From: Chloroflexota bacterium | GTDB lineage: Bacteria > Chloroflexota > Limnocylindria > Limnocylindrales > CSP1-4 | Assembly (NCBI GenBank): GCA_030271555.1 | Contig: JARXKQ010000118.1 | Coordinates: forward strand, 1 to 5,023 | Length of the DNA: 5,023 nucleotides | Direction of reading: 5' to 3' | Shown here: piece after piece, positions 1 through 5,023 of the stretch | Numbering within the stretch: the stretch's first letter is position 1 | Layout of the letters: the number at the start of each line of letters is the position of its first letter | The notes under the pieces: model-generated | Seen by the model: only the letters and a program-made list of their open reading frames with translations | Told to the model about the DNA's origin: nothing | The model's database searches: none | Program-made: the position numbers and the translations under genes

Positions 1-381
<381 letters not shown>

Positions 382-521
382 TTCAACAGCTGACCCAAGT
401 GGCCGGCTGATGAGGTCTGGATCCACGCTCTGTCGCGTGGCAGAAAGAGAAGATCATCACCACAGCGAGCGGCGCCCCACGGCGCGCGACTCGGACTGAT
501 CACGTCCTCACTTCATTAAGG
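382..521 (+). other. 23S-5S internal transcribed spacer, hairpin-rich, no tRNA
   Basis: This stretch of about 140 nt separates 23S from 5S and shows no tRNA and no credible ORF. It contains foldable elements likely to be RNase processing stems. CCACGC (423-428) pairs with GCGTGG (435-440) across a 6-nt loop and extends as TCTG (416-419)/CAGA (441-444) past a 3-nt bulge. GCGCC (472-476) pairs with GGCGC (481-485) over a 4-nt loop, flanked by GATCA (452-456)/TGATC (497-501). GAGGTC (412-417) is also complementary to GACCTC at the very 3' end of 23S (375-380). The processing role is inference from position; the base pairing is read directly. Confidence 0.7.
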
Positions 522-641
<120 letters not shown>

Positions 642-652
642 CCTTTTTGTTT

Positions 653-677
653 ACCCGGCCAGGTGCCGGGTTCTTTT
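653..677 (+). terminator. Intrinsic terminator of the rRNA operon
   Basis: ACCCGGC (653-659) pairs perfectly with GCCGGGT (665-671) around a 5-nt loop and is followed by TCTTTT (672-677), a classical Rho-independent terminator on the + strand. A T-run (644-648) directly after the 5S terminal helix may add a first, weaker stop. The hairpin lies between the 5S gene and the convergent glycosylase gene. On the - strand it is not followed by a T-tract, so it serves the rRNA operon only. Confidence 0.85.
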
Positions 678-713
678 GATTCTTGACGCTCCGCAGCGTC
701 GGATCGGCGCGGG

Positions 714-1583
714 TCAGCGCTGGCAGCCCCGACAGAAGGTCGTGTCGAAGCCACCCGCGGACACCTGGGACAGGCGCGTCCCGCAACGCGGGCAGGCGCT
801 ACCTCCTTTGCGATGCACGTTCAGGAAGTCGCGCTGCTCAACTTCGAGCCGCGGCGGCACCAGAACGTGCAGCTCGCCGATCGCCCAGTTGAGCGTCTCC
901 CTGGCGGCGCTATAAAGCGCATCAACCTCATCGGGCGCCAGCGAGGAGCGCTTGCGATAAGGCGCGAGCCGCGCGGCCCAGAGAATCTCGTCGGAATAGG
1001 CGTTGCCGATTCCCGCGACGAACGCCTGGTTGCGCAGCAGGCTCTTCAGCTCACCAGAGTGGCGGCCTATCCGCTCCCGCCAGACATCAAGCGTGAGCGC
1101 CGGGCCGTCCGCGTCCGGGCCCTGCTCGTCCCACCCGGCCACCGGCCGGGTGACGCCCGCCGGCATCAGGTAGATCTTGCCCATCCGGGTCGCGTCGCGG
1201 TAACGCAGCTCGACGCCCAGGTCGCGCCGCGGCAGCCACGTAGCGTTCGCTGCCGGCCACGTGTGGCGGCGGGCCTTGCCCAGCGCGGCCCCGAACTCGA
1301 ACATGGCCGCCGACTGGCCCCACGCCTTCGCGCCAGCGCTGACCACGCCCAGCCGCCCGGTGAGCATGGGGTTGAAGACCATCTTGTCGCGCTCGAACCG
1401 AAACACCAGGAACTTGCCGCGGCGCGTGACGTCGAGCAGGGTCTGGCCCTCGAAGGCGGCGAGCTCCACAGGTGTGCCGCGCAACACGAGTGACTGGGCA
1501 ACCTTCGAGCCGGTCAGCGGCCGCCCGCCGAGCGCGACATCGAGCGCGTCAGCGAGGATCGCGACGTCGGGCAGCTCAGGCAT
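714..1583 (-). CDS. Fpg/Nei-family DNA glycosylase/AP lyase (formamidopyrimidine-DNA glycosylase-like)
   Basis: A 289-residue protein, normal length for the family, that would excise oxidised bases (8-oxoguanine, FapyG or oxidised pyrimidines) and cleave the abasic site in cytoplasmic base-excision repair. The N-terminus MPELPDV supplies the catalytic Pro and Glu exposed after Met removal, and Lys57 (RRGKFLVF) is the conserved beta-sandwich lysine. The helix-two-turn-helix DNA-binding motif is GIGNAYSDEILWAARL (191-206). The C-terminal zinc finger is complete, with Cys264, Cys267, Cys284 and Cys287, and the protein ends just after it. The zinc-finger loop residue matching E. coli Arg258 is Phe279 (GGFDTTFC). 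This, and the NPMLTG replacing HLGMTG, suggest a divergent subgroup starting PELPD rather than PELPE, so substrate preference is open and no mutM/nei symbol is given. The start is fixed by the need for MPEL; the upstream GAGCGGG is a weak ribosome site. The gene is convergent with the rRNA operon and divergent from the S1 gene. Confidence 0.93.
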   Translation of the reverse strand: MPELPDVAILADALDVALGGRPLTGSKVAQSLVLRGTPVELAAFEGQTLLDVTRRGKFLVFRFERDKMVFNPMLTGRLGVVSAGAKAWGQSAAMFEFGAALGKARRHTWPAANATWLPRRDLGVELRYRDATRMGKIYLMPAGVTRPVAGWDEQGPDADGPALTLDVWRERIGRHSGELKSLLRNQAFVAGIGNAYSDEILWAARLAPYRKRSSLAPDEVDALYSAARETLNWAIGELHVLVPPRLEVEQRDFLNVHRKGGSACPRCGTRLSQVSAGGFDTTFCRGCQR

Positions 1584-1644
1584 TGCCCGCGCTCAATTCA
1601 GGCATCGCGCCACGGTCGATCCGCTCATCGCTCCACTCTATGTT

Positions 1645-1670
1645 TGTGCGTGTACAAGCGCACACGCGTG
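1645..1670. promoter_or_regulatory. Dyad-rich segment upstream of the S1 promoter (candidate operator)
   Basis: TGTGCG (1645-1650) and CGCACA (1659-1664) form a perfect 6-bp inverted repeat around an 8-bp centre that contains the palindrome TGTACA (1651-1656). An overlapping 8-bp palindrome, CACGCGTG, lies at 1663-1670. The block ends where the extended -10 begins, so a bound protein would overlap the -35 region. It also sits in the divergent gap shared with the glycosylase gene. No known operator consensus was recognised; the regulatory role is inference. Confidence 0.35.
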
Positions 1671-1677
1671 GTAGGAT
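1669..1677 (+). promoter_or_regulatory. Extended -10 promoter for the S1 gene
   Basis: TGGTAGGAT contains a TGn extension (1669-1671) and the -10 hexamer TAGGAT (1672-1677), four of six matches to TATAAT, including the key A2 and T6. No convincing -35 is found at 17-18 bp, consistent with an extended -10 promoter. Transcription would start near 1684, giving an mRNA leader of about 164 nt before the TTG start. The same TGGTAG(G/C)AT core occurs before clpC. Confidence 0.5.
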
Positions 1678-1729
1678 GCGCAGGCCCTACGGGGAACAGC
1701 AAGAAGAGCGTCGCTCAGGTTCACGTCGG

Positions 1730-1735
1730 AAGGAG
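1730..1735 (+). promoter_or_regulatory. Orphan Shine-Dalgarno in the S1 leader
   Basis: AAGGAG, within GGAAGGAG (1728-1735), is a consensus ribosome-binding sequence, but no ATG, GTG or TTG lies in any frame 4-13 nt downstream. The nearest ATG (1773) is 37 nt away. It may be chance, or a 30S docking or decoy site in the leader of a ribosomal-protein mRNA. Confidence 0.3.
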
Positions 1736-1780
1736 TCTGGAGAGCCCACTTAGGACACCGCAGACAATCCCGATGTCGGA

Positions 1781-1812
1781 GGCCCGAGCAGTTGCTCGGG
1801 TCTCGTTGTTTT
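1781..1812 (+). promoter_or_regulatory. Terminator-like hairpin in the S1 mRNA leader (candidate attenuator)
   Basis: CCCGAGC (1783-1789) pairs perfectly with GCTCGGG (1794-1800), and the stem can be extended outward by G1782-T1801 and G1781-C1802. The loop is AGTT. The stem is followed by TCGTTGTTTT (1803-1812), which is T-rich. It has the form of an intrinsic terminator but lies inside the leader, about 35 nt before the S1 start and downstream of the putative promoter. The segment GCTCAGG (1713-1719) could pair with the 5' arm CCCGAGC with one mismatch, providing a possible antiterminator. Alternatively it terminates a short unrecognised transcript. The structure is seen; the function is inferred. 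Confidence 0.5.
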
Positions 1813-1831
1813 CCGCGAGGAGCTTTCGATC

Positions 1832-1837
1832 GGAGGA
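1832..1837 (+). promoter_or_regulatory. Ribosome-binding site that decides the S1 start
   Basis: GGAGGA lies 10 nt before TTG at 1848, a strong match to the anti-Shine-Dalgarno. It favours TTG 1848 over the in-frame TTG 1644 and ATG 1773, which lack a well-placed site, and over ATG 1863, which has only GAAGG a few nt upstream. Confidence 0.7.
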
Positions 1838-1847
1838 CAACACAACT

Positions 1848-4004
1848 TTGACCGTAGAAGGTATGGAGGGAGCCGACCAGGCGGATACGACCGCCGAGGA
1901 TCCCACCACCGCGGACGCGACTGCGACCGCAGCCCCCGTCGCCGACGACATGTCGGCCGACTCACCCGCTTCCACCCAGTCCACACCGGCTGAGCCGGCG
2001 CCGGACGAGGCCGCGCTGAGCATGGAGGAGGCCATTAACGCGATGGCCGATGCCCAGGCCCTGGCGCACGTCGAGGCAGCCGAGATGGCTGACGCGCCCG
2101 CCGCCGAGGAGCCAATGGAAGCTGTGGCTGAGGAGGCTGTGGCTGACGAAGCTGTGGCTGACGAAGCCATGGCTGAGGCCCCCACCGCCGATCCAGTGGC
2201 CGAGGCCGCTCCGGCTGACGCTCCTGCCGTCGAGCCAGTCGCCGAGGCCGCTCCGGCGCCCGCGCCCAAGCCCGCGCCGCGCGTCTACGAGGGCCCCGAG
2301 CCCACGACCATGGAGGAGCTGCTTAACGAGCAGGCCACCGAGATTCGCTCGCTCAAGCACGGCGACGTCGTCGAGGGCAACGTCGTCCGCATCGACAAGG
2401 ACGAGATCCTCGTAGACATCGGCGCCAAGAGCGAAGGCGTGATCAGCAACCGCGAGCTATACGGCCGCAATGCTGAGAGCCAGCCGCAGCTCAACATTGG
2501 TGACGTGGTCCTGGTCTACGTCCTTCAGCCAGAAAGCCCGGAGGGCCATGCGGTCCTCAGCCTTCGCCGCGCCGGCCTGGAGCGCAAGTGGCGCGCCATG
2601 CAGGAGCAGCTCGAGGCAGGCGCCATAATCGAAGCGCCGGTCATCGACCACAACAAAGGCGGCCTCATCGTCGACTGTGGCATCCGCGGCTTCGTGCCCA
2701 TCAGCCAGATCGTCGACTTCCCGCGCCGACCGCAGAACGAGCAGCCGCGTGACGCGGCGCAGGAAATTGCCGAGAAGCTCCAGCCGTACGTCGGCCGGAA
2801 GCTGCGCCTCAAGATCCTCGAAGTCAACCGCAAGGCCAATCGGCTCATCCTGTCCGAGAAGGTCGCGCTGTACGAGGAGCGGCGCGAGAAGCGCGACGAG
2901 CTCTTCAGCAGCCTGCAGGTTGGCCAGAAGGTCACGGGCGTGGTCCGCTCCATCGCCCCGTTCGGCGTCTTCGTCGACCTGGGCGGTATCGACGGCCTGG
3001 TCCACAAGAGCGAGCTTTCGTGGAACAAGGTCAACAACCCCGAAGCCGGCTATCGCGTCGGCGAAGAGGTCGAGGCCGAGGTCATCGACATCAACCACGA
3101 GCGGGGTCGCATCTCGCTCTCGATCCGCCGCCTCCAGCCAGATCCGTGGCACTCCACGGTGGCCGATCTCAAGGTGGGCGACGTCATCGACGGCACCGTC
3201 ACCAAGATCGTCAACTTCGGTGCGTTCGTGCGCGTGCGCGACGGCCTCGAGGGCCTGATCCACATCAGCGAGCTGAGCCATCAGCGCGTCGCTCACCCGG
3301 GTGACGTCGTTCACGAGGGCCAGACGATCAAGCTGAAGATCATCTCGCTTGAGCAGGACCGGCACCGCCTGGGCCTATCGCTCAAGCAGGCCGAGGAGGC
3401 GCCAGCGCGTCCCGAGCAGCCGGCCGCGAGTGGCGGCAGCGGTGGTGCCGCGCCCGAACGGCGTGAGCGCCGTCCGCGCGGTGGCGATCGCGGGGAGCGC
3501 AGCGGTAACTACGACATGAGCCAGGCCGTCCAGGAACCGGAAGGCGGCATCGATAACACGCTTGCTGCCGCGTTTGCCCAGGTGCGCCAGCAGATCGAAC
3601 AGACCGAGGCCGCCCGGGCAACCGATGACGCCGAGGAAGCCACCGAGGCCAAGCCCAAGGCGAAGTCGGCCGCGAAGGCCAAGGCCCAGCCGGCCGAGGA
3701 GGCCGCCGAGGCACCTGCCGAGAAATCCACCAAGGCCACCAAGGCAAAGGCCGTTAGGGCCCAACCGGCCGAGGAGCCAGCCGCTAAGCCTGCCACCAAG
3801 GCAAAGGCCGTCAAGGCTGAGCCGACCGAGAAACCCACAGCCAAGGCAAAGGCCACCAAGGCCGAGCCTGCTGCGGCAAAGCCGGCCGCCAAGGCGACTG
3901 CCGCCAAGGCCGCGAAACCGGCCGCCAAGGCGACTGCGACGAAGGCCGTCGCCGACAAGCCGGCGGCCAAGAAGCCCGCGGCGAGCAAGGCCAAGACCAA
4001 GTAG
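1848..4004 (+). CDS. rpsA: 30S ribosomal protein S1 homologue, four S1 domains with acidic head and basic Lys/Ala tail
   Basis: A 718-residue protein starting at TTG 1848. S1 recruits mRNA to the 30S subunit through OB-fold S1 domains. Residues 1-~146 are Ala/Glu/Asp-rich and repetitive, then a Pro-rich linker leads to MEELL (155-159). Four S1 domains follow at ~171-241, 258-340, 358-429 and 443-514. Domain 3 has SIAPFGVFVDLGGIDGLVHK and domain 4 has IVNFGAFVRVRDGLEGLIHI, the best-conserved RNA-binding cores; domain 2 is more divergent. The tail (515-718) has a Gly/Arg-rich stretch (~528-555), a predicted helix (DNTLAAAFAQVRQQIEQ, 569-585) and a long Lys/Ala/Pro region (~597-718) like histone-H1-type tails. 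E. coli S1 has six domains; four are common outside Proteobacteria. The in-frame ORF extends upstream to 1644, but that part has lower GC3, contains the leader hairpin and lacks a ribosome site, so I exclude it. ATG 1863 is the main alternative start. The gene is probably monocistronic. Confidence 0.9.
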   Translation: MTVEGMEGADQADTTAEDPTTADATATAAPVADDMSADSPASTQSTPAEPAPDEAALSMEEAINAMADAQALAHVEAAEMADAPAAEEPMEAVAEEAVADEAVADEAMAEAPTADPVAEAAPADAPAVEPVAEAAPAPAPKPAPRVYEGPEPTTMEELLNEQATEIRSLKHGDVVEGNVVRIDKDEILVDIGAKSEGVISNRELYGRNAESQPQLNIGDVVLVYVLQPESPEGHAVLSLRRAGLERKWRAMQEQLEAGAIIEAPVIDHNKGGLIVDCGIRGFVPISQIVDFPRRPQNEQPRDAAQEIAEKLQPYVGRKLRLKILEVNRKANRLILSEKVALYEERREKRDELFSSLQVGQKVTGVVRSIAPFGVFVDLGGIDGLVHKSELSWNKVNNPEAGYRVGEEVEAEVIDINHERGRISLSIRRLQPDPWHSTVADLKVGDVIDGTVTKIVNFGAFVRVRDGLEGLIHISELSHQRVAHPGDVVHEGQTIKLKIISLEQDRHRLGLSLKQAEEAPARPEQPAASGGSGGAAPERRERRPRGGDRGERSGNYDMSQAVQEPEGGIDNTLAAAFAQVRQQIEQTEAARATDDAEEATEAKPKAKSAAKAKAQPAEEAAEAPAEKSTKATKAKAVRAQPAEEPAAKPATKAKAVKAEPTEKPTAKAKATKAEPAAAKPAAKATAAKAAKPAAKATATKAVADKPAAKKPAASKAKTK
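2121..2180 (+). repeat. 15-bp in-frame tandem repeat in the acidic head of S1
   Basis: Four consecutive 15-bp units encode (A-V/M-A-[ED]-[EA]) pentads: GCTGTGGCTGAGGAG (2121-2135), GCTGTGGCTGACGAA twice (2136-2150 and 2151-2165) and the diverged GCCATGGCTGAGGCC (2166-2180). The two middle copies are identical at DNA level, which implies recent slippage expansion. A second in-frame repeat follows: a CCAGT(G/C)GCCGAGGCCGCTC block at 2193 and 2235, 42 bp apart. Confidence 0.85.
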
Positions 4005-4033
4005 CCCGGGCCGCTCGGAGGCGGTCCTAACCT

Positions 4034-4076
4034 CAATCGCGGCAGGCAAGGGCTTGAGCGCGATTGGTATTTCTTT
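4034..4076 (+). terminator. Probable intrinsic terminator after the S1 gene
   Basis: CAATCGCG (4034-4041) and CGCGATTG (4059-4066) form a perfect 8-bp stem with a 17-nt loop that can itself fold (CAAG 4047-4050/CTTG 4053-4056). The stem is followed by the T-rich GTATTTCTTT (4067-4076). A second stem without a T-tract, GGGCCGC (4008-4014)/GCGGTCC (4021-4027), lies directly after the stop codon. The position between the S1 stop and the clpC promoter supports termination. Confidence 0.6.
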
Positions 4077-4143
4077 AACGATTCAGCGTCCCGCGGAGGG
4101 TGCGCAGCCAACGCGGAACAGCGAGAATCGCTACTACACCTAA

Positions 4144-4189
4144 CCGCCCGATCGTTCGGTCGCACCCGTGACCGAAGTGGGGTCGGCGG
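4144..4189. promoter_or_regulatory. Inverted repeat upstream of clpC (candidate operator)
   Basis: TTCGGTC (4155-4161) and GACCGAA (4170-4176) are perfect 7-bp arms around an 8-bp spacer. Outer arms CCGCC (4144-4148) and GGCGG (4185-4189) extend the symmetry. There is no T-tract behind it, so it is unlikely to be a terminator. It is centred about 50 bp before the inferred clpC transcription start. It does not match CIRCE (HrcA), HAIR (HspR) or the CtsR heptad repeat as I know them. Confidence 0.4.
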
Positions 4190-4201
4190 GCAGGCTGTCT
4201 T

Positions 4202-4210
4202 TGGTAGCAT
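4202..4210 (+). promoter_or_regulatory. Extended -10 promoter for clpC, close to the start codon
   Basis: TGGTAGCAT has a TGn extension and the hexamer TAGCAT (4205-4210), differing by one base from the S1 promoter core TGGTAGGAT. Transcription would begin near 4217, only a few nt before ATG 4221, so the mRNA could be nearly leaderless. The GGTAGGG at 4212-4218 is then too close and partly untranscribed to act as a normal ribosome site. No -35 is recognised. Confidence 0.45.
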
Positions 4211-4220
4211 CGGTAGGGTC

Positions 4221-5023
4221 ATGGATCGCTTCGACAAGTTCACCGATCGCGCGCGCAAAGTACTGACGCTTGCCCAGGACGAGGCGCAGCGCTTCAACCA
4301 CAACTACATCGGGACCGAACACCTGCTGCTCGGCCTGGTGCGGGAGGGTGAAGGCGTCGCCGCGCGCGTCCTCGAGAACATGAACGTCGAGCTGGCCAAG
4401 GTCAGGACGGCGGTGGAGTTCATCATCGGCCGCGGCGATCGGCCGGTCGTCGGTGAAGTCGGTTTGACGCCGCGCGCCAAGCGCGTCATCGAGCTCGCCA
4501 TCGACGAAGCGCGCCGGCTGGGCCATAACTACATCGGTACAGAGCACCTGCTGCTCGGGCTCGTGCGCGAGGGCGAGGGCATCGCCGCCGGTGTGCTGGA
4601 GAGCCTGGGCGTGAACCTGGACAAGGTGCGCCACGAGGTGATTCGCGTCCTCAGCCAGTCGTCGAGTGCCGGACCCACGACGGAAACCAAGCGCGCCTCC
4701 AAGACGCCAACGGTCGATCAGCTGGGCATCAACCTTACCGACGCTGTTCGCGCGGGCAAGATCGACCCGGTCATCGGCCGCGAGAAGGAAATCGAGCGTG
4801 TCATCCAGATCCTGTCGCGCCGCACCAAGAACAATCCCGCGCTGATCGGCGAGCCGGGCGTCGGCAAGACTGCCATCGCGGAGGGCCTCGCCCAGCGCAT
4901 CGTCGCCGGCGATGTGCCGGAGACGCTCCTCAACAAGCGCGTCCTGACGCTCGACATCGGTAGCCTCGTCGCCGGCACGAAGTACCGCGGCGAGTTCGAG
5001 GAGCGCCTCAAGAAGATCATCGA
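4221..5023 (+). CDS. clpC: ATP-dependent Clp protease ATP-binding subunit ClpC, N-terminal part (runs off window)
   Basis: The first 267 codons of an Hsp100/AAA+ unfoldase that, with ClpP, degrades damaged and regulatory proteins in the cytoplasm. Full-length ClpC is about 810-850 residues, so roughly a third is present; the frame is open to the edge with no stop. Residues 1-~146 form the double Clp N-domain. Its two halves repeat [18 protein letters not shown] at 28-45 and 103-120, 75 residues apart. A linker (~147-165) leads into the first AAA+ domain with [17 protein letters not shown] (182-198), the Walker A motif GEPGVGKT (210-217) and the pore-loop segment [13 protein letters not shown] (252-264). 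Walker B and the second ATPase domain lie outside the window. ATG 4221 gives the family-typical [15 protein letters not shown] start; no in-frame upstream alternative looks credible. ClpC rather than ClpA/ClpB is called from the N-domain and the pore-loop context; the ClpC-defining middle domain is not visible. Confidence 0.95.
   Translation, partial: MDRFDKFTDRARKVLTLAQDEAQRFNHNYIGTEHLLLGLVREGEGVAARVLENMNVELAKVRTAVEFIIGRGDRPVVGEVGLTPRAKRVIELAIDEARRLGHNYIGTEHLLLGLVREGEGIAAGVLESLGVNLDKVRHEVIRVLSQSSSAGPTTETKRASKTPTVDQLGINLTDAVRAGKIDPVIGREKEIERVIQILSRRTKNNPALIGEPGVGKTAIAEGLAQRIVAGDVPETLLNKRVLTLDIGSLVAGTKYRGEFEERLKKII

Noticed and set aside
382..521. tRNA gene in the 23S-5S spacer
   Set aside because: No GGTTCRANYCC T-loop or acceptor-stem/CCA arrangement was seen; the pairing segments are simple hairpins.
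813..1493. 226-codon + strand frame across the glycosylase gene
   Set aside because: It is the antisense shadow of a gene with a complete set of family motifs; its Arg/Pro/Leu-rich composition is typical of the mirror of high-GC codons, and it has no recognisable domain.
1644..1847. N-terminal extension of S1 from TTG 1644 or ATG 1773
   Set aside because: The frame is open, but this part has lower GC3, includes the promoter and terminator-like hairpin, lacks a placed ribosome site, and its basic sequence does not match the acidic head.
2457..3365. 302-codon - strand frame antisense to the S1 domains
   Set aside because: Long but opposite to clearly conserved S1 domain coding sequence. Its Asp/Leu/Val-rich composition is what the complement of GC3-rich codons gives, and no motif is recognisable.
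3640..4001. Lys/Ala-coding repeats as a possible CRISPR-like or mobile repeat array
   Set aside because: The repeats are short, imperfect, in frame and codon-based (AAGGC, GCCAAG); there are no regular spacers or terminal inverted repeats.
3375..4049. 224-codon Gly/Leu/Arg-rich - strand frame that could look like a repeat protein
   Set aside because: Its repeats are the mirror of the Lys/Ala tail repeats of S1; no independent support was found.
4005..4220. CIRCE, HAIR or CtsR heat-shock operator before clpC
   Set aside because: I looked for TTAGCACTC-N9-GAGTGCTAA, CTTGAGT-N7-ACTCAAG and tandem AGGTCAAA on both strands and found none; one CTTGAG half-site at 4053-4058 has no partner.
4140..4634. 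164-codon - strand frame with two internal repeats over clpC
   Set aside because: The internal repeats are the antisense image of the two Clp N-domain halves, 225 bp apart.

Overview
This window looks like a chromosomal segment of a high-GC bacterium, most likely a member of the Chloroflexota. The 5' part of the ClpC protein carries the double '[18 protein letters not shown]' N-domain and the '[10 protein letters not shown]' linker that I associate with Chloroflexota ClpC. The S1-like protein has four S1 domains, and the 23S/5S sequences are bacterial but not obviously from a common proteobacterium or Bacillus. The phylum call rests on remembered family features, not on a search, and I hold it at roughly 0.6-0.7.

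Layout: (1) 1-381, + strand: the 3' end of a 23S rRNA, entering from outside the window. (2) 382-521: a spacer with hairpins and no tRNA. (3) about 522-641: 5S rRNA, closed by a very stable terminal helix and followed by an intrinsic terminator at 653-677. (4) 714-1583, - strand: an Fpg/Nei-family DNA glycosylase gene, convergent with the rRNA operon. (5) 1584-1847: a divergent regulatory region holding dyad-rich DNA, an extended -10 promoter and a roughly 160-nt leader with an orphan Shine-Dalgarno and a terminator-like hairpin. (6) 1848-4004, + strand: a four-S1-domain ribosomal protein S1 homologue with an acidic Ala/Glu head and a basic Lys/Ala tail. (7) 4005-4220: a probable S1 terminator, an inverted repeat and an extended -10 promoter very close to the next start. 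(8) 4221 to the window end, + strand: clpC, truncated by the window edge after 267 codons.

The genes are mostly housekeeping: ribosomal RNA, translation (S1), base-excision repair (Fpg/Nei) and protein quality control (ClpC). They seem to be separate transcription units, because a terminator or promoter signal lies in each gap. I see no mobile element, CRISPR array, tRNA, defence system or toxin-antitoxin pair, and no evidence for a wholly new system. The points most worth a second look are the structured S1 leader, the charge-polarised S1 protein, the possible near-leaderless clpC promoter that shares a TGGTAG(G/C)AT core with the S1 promoter, and the altered zinc-finger loop of the glycosylase.
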